Assembly (NCBI GenBank): GCA_045629585.1 | Contig: JAZQRM010000039.1 | Coordinates: forward strand, 1 to 19,596 | From: Taishania sp045629585 | Lineage (GTDB): Bacteria; Bacteroidota; Bacteroidia; Flavobacteriales_D; Crocinitomicaceae | DNA length: 19,596 nt | Direction: 5' to 3' | Part shown: positions 17,201 to 19,596 of the stretch, in pieces | How positions within the stretch are numbered: position 1 is the stretch's first letter | How the letters are laid out: each line of letters opens with the position of its first letter | Position numbers and translations under genes: made by a program | Notes under the pieces: model-generated | The model's input: the letters and a program-made list of their open reading frames with translations, nothing else | Databases searched by the model: none | What the model was told of the DNA's origin: nothing

Positions 17201-19596
17201 AATTTGATACTTACTTATTAGAAAGCTTAGTGTGTAATCAACCGGCAGGTTGTACCCCTCCAAATGCAGGAGGTGTTTACCCAGAAATGCCAACGGTTGA
17301 AATTGTAAATAACTGTTTGGAGTTACAATATAATTTAGCGGTTACCAACGCACAAAATGCATATAATGATTATCGTGACAATATGTTGAATGAATACCGT
17401 AACAAGTACATTAACTATTGTTTAAATACAAATGAATCATTATTGCATACTTATGAAGATAAGCAAGCACACTACACCCTTTATTATTATGACAAGGCGG
17501 GTAACCTAATCAAGACTATTCCTCCTGCAGGTGTGAATAGACTTGATTTCAGTTTTACAAGTGATCCAATTAATGTTCAAATTAATCGAGATAGAGCCAA
17601 TGGTGTTCGAACTATTTTTACCTCACACACTCTTCAAACAAGGTATGAATACAACAGTTTAAATCAATTAATCGCGCAATCTACACCAGACACAGATCCA
17701 CTTCATAGTTTTGATGTAACGACAGTGAGTGGTTTGCATCGAGAATTACAAGTTGGAAAAGTACAGATGCTCAATGGATCCGTTGGATATCTAAGTGGTA
17801 ACGTTGGAAACCGTGGTTATTTGTATAGAACCAGTGATGGTGGAAAAACATGGTCACGAGTGGAGCATATAACAGGAGTTGATTTCAATAAAATCGCAAT
17901 GGTTAATGCAACTATGGGGCTTGCAGTAGGTAAGAACGCAGGTGTATTATTCACAAAAGACAATGCACAAACGTGGGATTTGGTGGCTACCATTTCGAAT
18001 GATCTACAAAACCAAGAATGGGTTGATATTACCTATTCTGGAAATACAGCTTATGTGATATCTAAGGACGGAAAAGTATTAAAATGGAATGATATATCAC
18101 AAATTGAAGCTGTTAATACTTTATATCTAGCGTTAGCAAATGATGAGAAGATTCAAGGATTTGCCGCATACAATGGTTCATATTTTGTGACAACTTTCAA
18201 CGGTACGCTGGATCGCAGTCAAGTTTATCATTGGGATGGACAAAGTACAAACTTAGGCAACGCAATTGGTGTAAAATTGGATCAATTATCTGTTGTCGAT
18301 TACCCAAGTTCTTCAGTTGCCTATGCTGCAGATAATAGAGGGCGTTTGTTTAAAGCTGTTGATTTAGCACAAAATATTTGGCAACCGATTGCATCTGAAT
18401 TTTCGAGTAATGTTAAATCGATGAAATTCTTTAATGCTTTAGAAGGAGTTGTTTTATTAGAAGAGAATCAGACGACTGTTTTAAAAAGAACACGTGATGG
18501 TGGTTTGACCTGGAATACAATTACGGCTCCAGCTTATAGTAATCTAACTATGGGTAGAACGAGAGATGTGATGATCGTTAGTGGTACAGAAGGTAAACTA
18601 GGAATGATTTTGCCTTATATTTCTGGAATTGATCGCGTAGCGACTTTAAATGTGCGCAACAATGAGGTTGTAAATTTTGTTGATGGATGGGTAAATAAAA
18701 TAGGATCTGGACAGTATGATTTATTTTTGAGTAGTGCAAATAAAGTCTATTATACGCAGTATAATGGGGATAATTCACTTTTATTAGTACCCTTTATCAC
18801 TGTTACAAATGCTCCAATTAAACAGGTGGTTGTTAAACGTAACAGTCTTTCTAACCAGATGGTGGCTTTGTTACAGACTAATGGTACAGTTACGATGTAT
18901 CATATGCAAAGTCCAACGAGTATAATACCCACTCCACTTGTAGGATCGTTTAAGTCCATGGTGTACCAAGAGGATCAATTATTATTGATTTCAGAAAATG
19001 GCTTGAATATTCAATCGAAGTCCTGGGATGCACAGCAATCTTCGATTACCACTTTAGTGTCGGTCAATGAACCAATCGATGAGTGGAGTGTTAATGGAAA
19101 TGCTTTGGTTGGAATAAATAACAATGGAAGTTTCCTTAGTGGTAATTTATCTACAAGTAATCTATCTTTCAATAGTATTAACTATGGTGTGAGCAAATTA
19201 AATCATATCCATGCGGATGAACAATCCCTCTCAGTCGTAGGCGATTATGGATTGGTAATGTTCTATGAAAGTTCAAGTGATCTCTTCCATGTATTGAAAA
19301 CTAATTTCACCGAAGCGGTATATGGAATTGCAAATAGCACAACAAATATCTATGTCGTTGGAGCAAATGGATTGGCTAAAGTTGCTTCTATGGAAAATGG
19401 TATAAATACTACTTTTGAAGATTTGGAAACTGTGGCCAATGAACCTGTTACAGCGATTGCCAATGGACGTGATTTATATGCTGTACACCTAACAAGTACA
19501 GGGAGATATTATGCGGTGGGGCAAAATGGATTGGTTCTTTATTCCCCAAGAATAGAAGGAAGTAATACGGCTAAATTATCACCGTTAAATGCCTCT
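11269..19596 (+). CDS. Giant exported RHS/YD-repeat protein with Cys-rich repeats and beta propeller (3' end outside window)
   Basis: The frame opens at ATG 11269 and runs without a stop to the last base, giving at least 2776 residues. Signal peptide 1-26 (cleavage VMA|G). Residues about 183-285 are Fn3-like (AIRLSWSTCAGAEEYQVEYG; VYYRVRPVG). YD motifs follow: VISYYDGSMRNRQ (325-337) and TIYDHQGRPTVTVLP (353-367). Next comes a conserved Bacteroidota RHS block: YEPNGTGKVMAQSGVGPDFQLG (split at 447-468), then RLFGSEVG, HYKKN, DANGQVSISFLD and ATALAG (to 529). A long Cys-rich part (about 590-2060) contains CLPNLCIDC and 88-91-residue tandem repeats (1685-1995). YD motifs resume: YYYDKAGNLIKTIPPAGV (2072-2089) and TRYEYNSLNQLIAQSTPD (2124-2141). 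They are interrupted from about 2143 by a YCF48/BNR-like propeller running to the window edge. Gene 5 ends 28 nt upstream. RHS core, DPxG autocleavage motif and variable C-terminus are expected downstream but not seen. Probably the main shell/effector of the locus. Confidence 0.88.
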   Translation, partial: MKTICTYFIKLLSLFLVLCYAIPVMAGIDIEKISIETTSAPVQIGTLTAHSDVSVSAPNASQRDVFVANKVQLEVNLMSNVFVQGTQNVTVEVQITPYNALNIAQPIINTKLTIDYHHDNNYQSKILDEYEFSGAYRLEVRLTQVWVDGVVDNVLPGNLKINSFIILNRYETLSPDISGLTSSLESLANPNAIRLSWSTCAGAEEYQVEYGHINNYSGQANTTVDISTLTFDFTHNSTRVSTTETNYDIPLMFEQGYVYYRVRPVGVKIDQVDHIIYGNWTQINPVGSLANLNSRFEITASLVRDPSINWQHSATFAEEGKRKDVISYYDGSMRNRQMVTRVSSDTTIIVGETIYDHQGRPTVTVLPTPVLTDSNPTLKYYPQFNQNSTGQAYSKADFDTDATIGNAAPLNDASGAALYYSTQNPNQNNWQAYVPHAQGYPFQQVQYEPNGTGKVMAQSGVGPDFQLGSGKETKYLYGNPNQLELNRLFGSEVGFAAHYKKNSVIDANGQVSISFLDLSDKVIATALAGRSPENLNEVGNTETQYMTVDYLDLVEATQQVDRLNNTISFATTFIVTDVTQAIFNYSLETVPFVENCLPNLCIDCVYELTYSLKDINGIELLANSQRNTLVGNFSVNNGDYYFHGNCVDTTYNSFRDTLIMGIGSYTLSKRLKIHEPALNVYLDSIERSGCMRPLADFLADELANIDSTSCMITCENCKDELGSLEDFIGQGQGSAGDYYLRLKECNELCQEEVSICESYEFLLKSDMMPGGQYGEYQDPVTGLNRSYPLSIYNSDNLLPKPNADWKNPRLLLEDGTFVSMYLNENGERSKIVLTRQTENPLVYSPLPINNAIVQIDEVTNEYFIYPEQLSSVDEFISRFQYNWTKSLLVYHPEYCYYEQCLKYETKASGNDYFSSASFDNYVRNTETFADAVANGLVVNNQPRDWSRRDGAIADSLRPWDPFIVQQGFYSSAQCADFGNKLKNRVVAYKNVEGTWYSMKQIAAYTARCGGDFPAVPDPNCFLFGTGSDTTVLNLEWTLYKSMYLSLKQEIQQNLEKCRSYGECKSMNDCIGNTSYNIWPFVIRFFYSAYVPGALSHSFINYVVDDQQPCSIRRYHLYRTKEKRFVKHEDLEELLDVEQVAYDVYSQTGQCPTAFALENLLKEMFEAERWLSTNVNLNGFAHLSSLYQANSNYSNPGQIPNLLHNATVQGNTATIEWQDVSLASNVAVMTLSKTTSKPWTAFTSIGNLTVTDAHSFTLEAFYPYATYYSHYDHVLMDSVVYDTLYRDSVVVLTGTLSNFRLNACTFREVCSSNQLASDLSSLMNILLQGDELFTNTPIPLEGYSITINQVANSFDLNTQYIQNAANVGSSIRWIYLNNGLFKIFDPSQSQDKGLYIQLDISNMTPAVISSIIGFGNMMPTGDFSFELEAFMTNGIPFIIPGQLYQINSSGRKGIKAGDCEGPTPSQCQSIEYKRFNDLKKLLTDVFSDFNGQSIDLFTSMEMTPDLFETYEEGLRSSSSFVNDNQLLVDLKVNNTSYCTLTLEMPEDAFVNGYVFDDINSISNIHINRDSGTILGSNHFYFDANFSQGSILIDGNVSCMVMNECITCDKPFGNRDHVVEELRPKIYPLEDVLYSNGIKCLNDYIFDPVCEAKYSQLLSCFQSLNNPYFDNLTDAYTRTLFFDLQMCDCVDDICSGLSDGSLAYINGGDSFTIETYLANLLTALNCGIYGDGGLSPSCQSSYSMLAGCYEKFLYNNGVEPFLMPNESDFRNLGICNCVEKICDYISAPDYATYLTSNPINIADALNIIINTLDCQEATNSNVSTECLLEYYKLENCLNEVASNYGAIPFELPSIPTFVQLGMCGCVDDICEFINEPDFIYTTIEDNYAFAGDLEYVLASLNCNSNGVIRNQEDNSCKESYNEYLCESLRLHNVEDFPFIVNIVPVELYLSNRLCDCLDSYRSAIDAYIAGTAGPFSSQTEFDTYLLESLVCNQPAGCTPPNAGGVYPEMPTVEIVNNCLELQYNLAVTNAQNAYNDYRDNMLNEYRNKYINYCLNTNESLLHTYEDKQAHYTLYYYDKAGNLIKTIPPAGVNRLDFSFTSDPINVQINRDRANGVRTIFTSHTLQTRYEYNSLNQLIAQSTPDTDPLHSFDVTTVSGLHRELQVGKVQMLNGSVGYLSGNVGNRGYLYRTSDGGKTWSRVEHITGVDFNKIAMVNATMGLAVGKNAGVLFTKDNAQTWDLVATISNDLQNQEWVDITYSGNTAYVISKDGKVLKWNDISQIEAVNTLYLALANDEKIQGFAAYNGSYFVTTFNGTLDRSQVYHWDGQSTNLGNAIGVKLDQLSVVDYPSSSVAYAADNRGRLFKAVDLAQNIWQPIASEFSSNVKSMKFFNALEGVVLLEENQTTVLKRTRDGGLTWNTITAPAYSNLTMGRTRDVMIVSGTEGKLGMILPYISGIDRVATLNVRNNEVVNFVDGWVNKIGSGQYDLFLSSANKVYYTQYNGDNSLLLVPFITVTNAPIKQVVVKRNSLSNQMVALLQTNGTVTMYHMQSPTSIIPTPLVGSFKSMVYQEDQLLLISENGLNIQSKSWDAQQSSITTLVSVNEPIDEWSVNGNALVGINNNGSFLSGNLSTSNLSFNSINYGVSKLNHIHADEQSLSVVGDYGLVMFYESSSDLFHVLKTNFTEAVYGIANSTTNIYVVGANGLAKVASMENGINTTFEDLETVANEPVTAIANGRDLYAVHLTSTGRYYAVGQNGLVLYSPRIEGSNTAKLSPLNAS
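16321..17253 (+). repeat. Cys-rich tandem protein repeats inside the giant RHS gene (period 264/264/273 bp)
   Basis: Four copies begin with C-x-C-(V/L)-(D/E) at residues 1685 (CDCVDDIC), 1773 (CNCVEKIC), 1861 (CGCVDDIC) and 1952 (CDCLDSYR), giving periods of 88, 88 and 91 residues. Each copy continues with an L..(S/T/A)L-(N/D/V)-C element, a C..xY..L..C element and a P-F strand before the next CxC; the fourth copy is cut short after about 44 residues. A degenerate half copy precedes the first (Cys at 1638, 1648 and 1658, then PYFDN). At DNA level, 16327-16344 and 16855-16872 are 17/18 identical and exactly 528 bp apart, showing duplication rather than chance. Confidence 0.8.
17695..19596 (+). 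other. YCF48/BNR-like beta-propeller domain of the giant RHS protein
   Basis: Residues about 2143 to at least 2776. BNR/Asp-box motifs S/T-x-D-x-G-x-T-W occur at 2188-2195 (TSDGGKTW), in degenerate form at 2229-2236 (TKDNAQTW), and at 2408-2415 (TRDGGLTW). YCF48-type (V/L)G..G strands occur throughout: GYLSG (2173), GLAVG (2217), SVVGDYGLVM (2655), YVVGANGLAK (2695), YAVGQNGLVL (2748). Repeated blades of about 40-45 residues without a stop suggest one large or two consecutive propellers. The domain begins directly after a YD motif and shows no end before the window edge. Confidence 0.75.

Noticed and set aside
18578..18778. Minus-strand open frame of 66 codons
   Set aside because: Antisense to the propeller region of gene 6; Tyr/His-rich composition typical of a shadow frame.

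Overview
The window looks like Bacteroidota DNA, most likely Flavobacteriales and possibly a Fluviicola/Crocinitomicaceae-like genome. The reasons are high A+T content, no Shine-Dalgarno sequences before the genes, a TAnnTTTG-type -7 box before the main operon, signal peptides mostly followed by glutamine (the Bacteroidetes 'Q-rule'), and giant YD/RHS-type secreted proteins with Bacteroidota-style motifs. The taxonomic placement is inferred; there is no rRNA or other marker.

Left edge (1-836): the first 132 bases are the start of a minus-strand DinB-family gene that runs off the window. A 704-bp AT-rich intergenic region follows. It holds three imperfect 14-nt tandem repeats (156-200), two overlapping inverted repeats (227-247), a 9-nt direct repeat at 11-nt spacing (256-275), and a good candidate promoter for the operon (751-782).

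Main body (837-19596): six plus-strand genes form one tightly packed operon. In order they are: (1) a 759-aa exported protein with a long coiled coil and a probable C-terminal outer-membrane beta barrel, starting at TTG; (2) a 239-aa exported beta-sandwich protein; (3) a 1894-aa exported protein whose N-terminus carries a signature like the SpvB/TcB entry region of RHS and Tc toxin proteins; (4) a 331-aa exported protein with a carbohydrate-binding-like domain and the YD-repeat tail that I expect at the end of proteins like gene 3; (5) a 238-aa exported protein of unknown function; (6) a giant RHS/YD protein, open at the window edge after 2776 residues. Gene 6 has an Fn3-like domain, YD motifs, a long Cys-rich part with 88/88/91-residue tandem repeats, and a YCF48/BNR-like beta propeller that interrupts the YD repeats. 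Junctions are 0 nt (1/2), 11 nt (2/3), overlapping TGATGA stop-starts (3/4 and 4/5) and 28 nt (5/6), which suggests co-transcription and coupled translation.

Working model (inference): genes 3, 4 and 6 are parts of a multi-component RHS/Tc-like cell-surface or secreted assembly, and genes 1, 2 and 5 are envelope partners for its export, anchoring or folding. The RHS core, self-cleavage site and any toxic C-terminal domain of gene 6, and any immunity gene, would lie beyond position 19596. The toxin role is therefore not demonstrated here.
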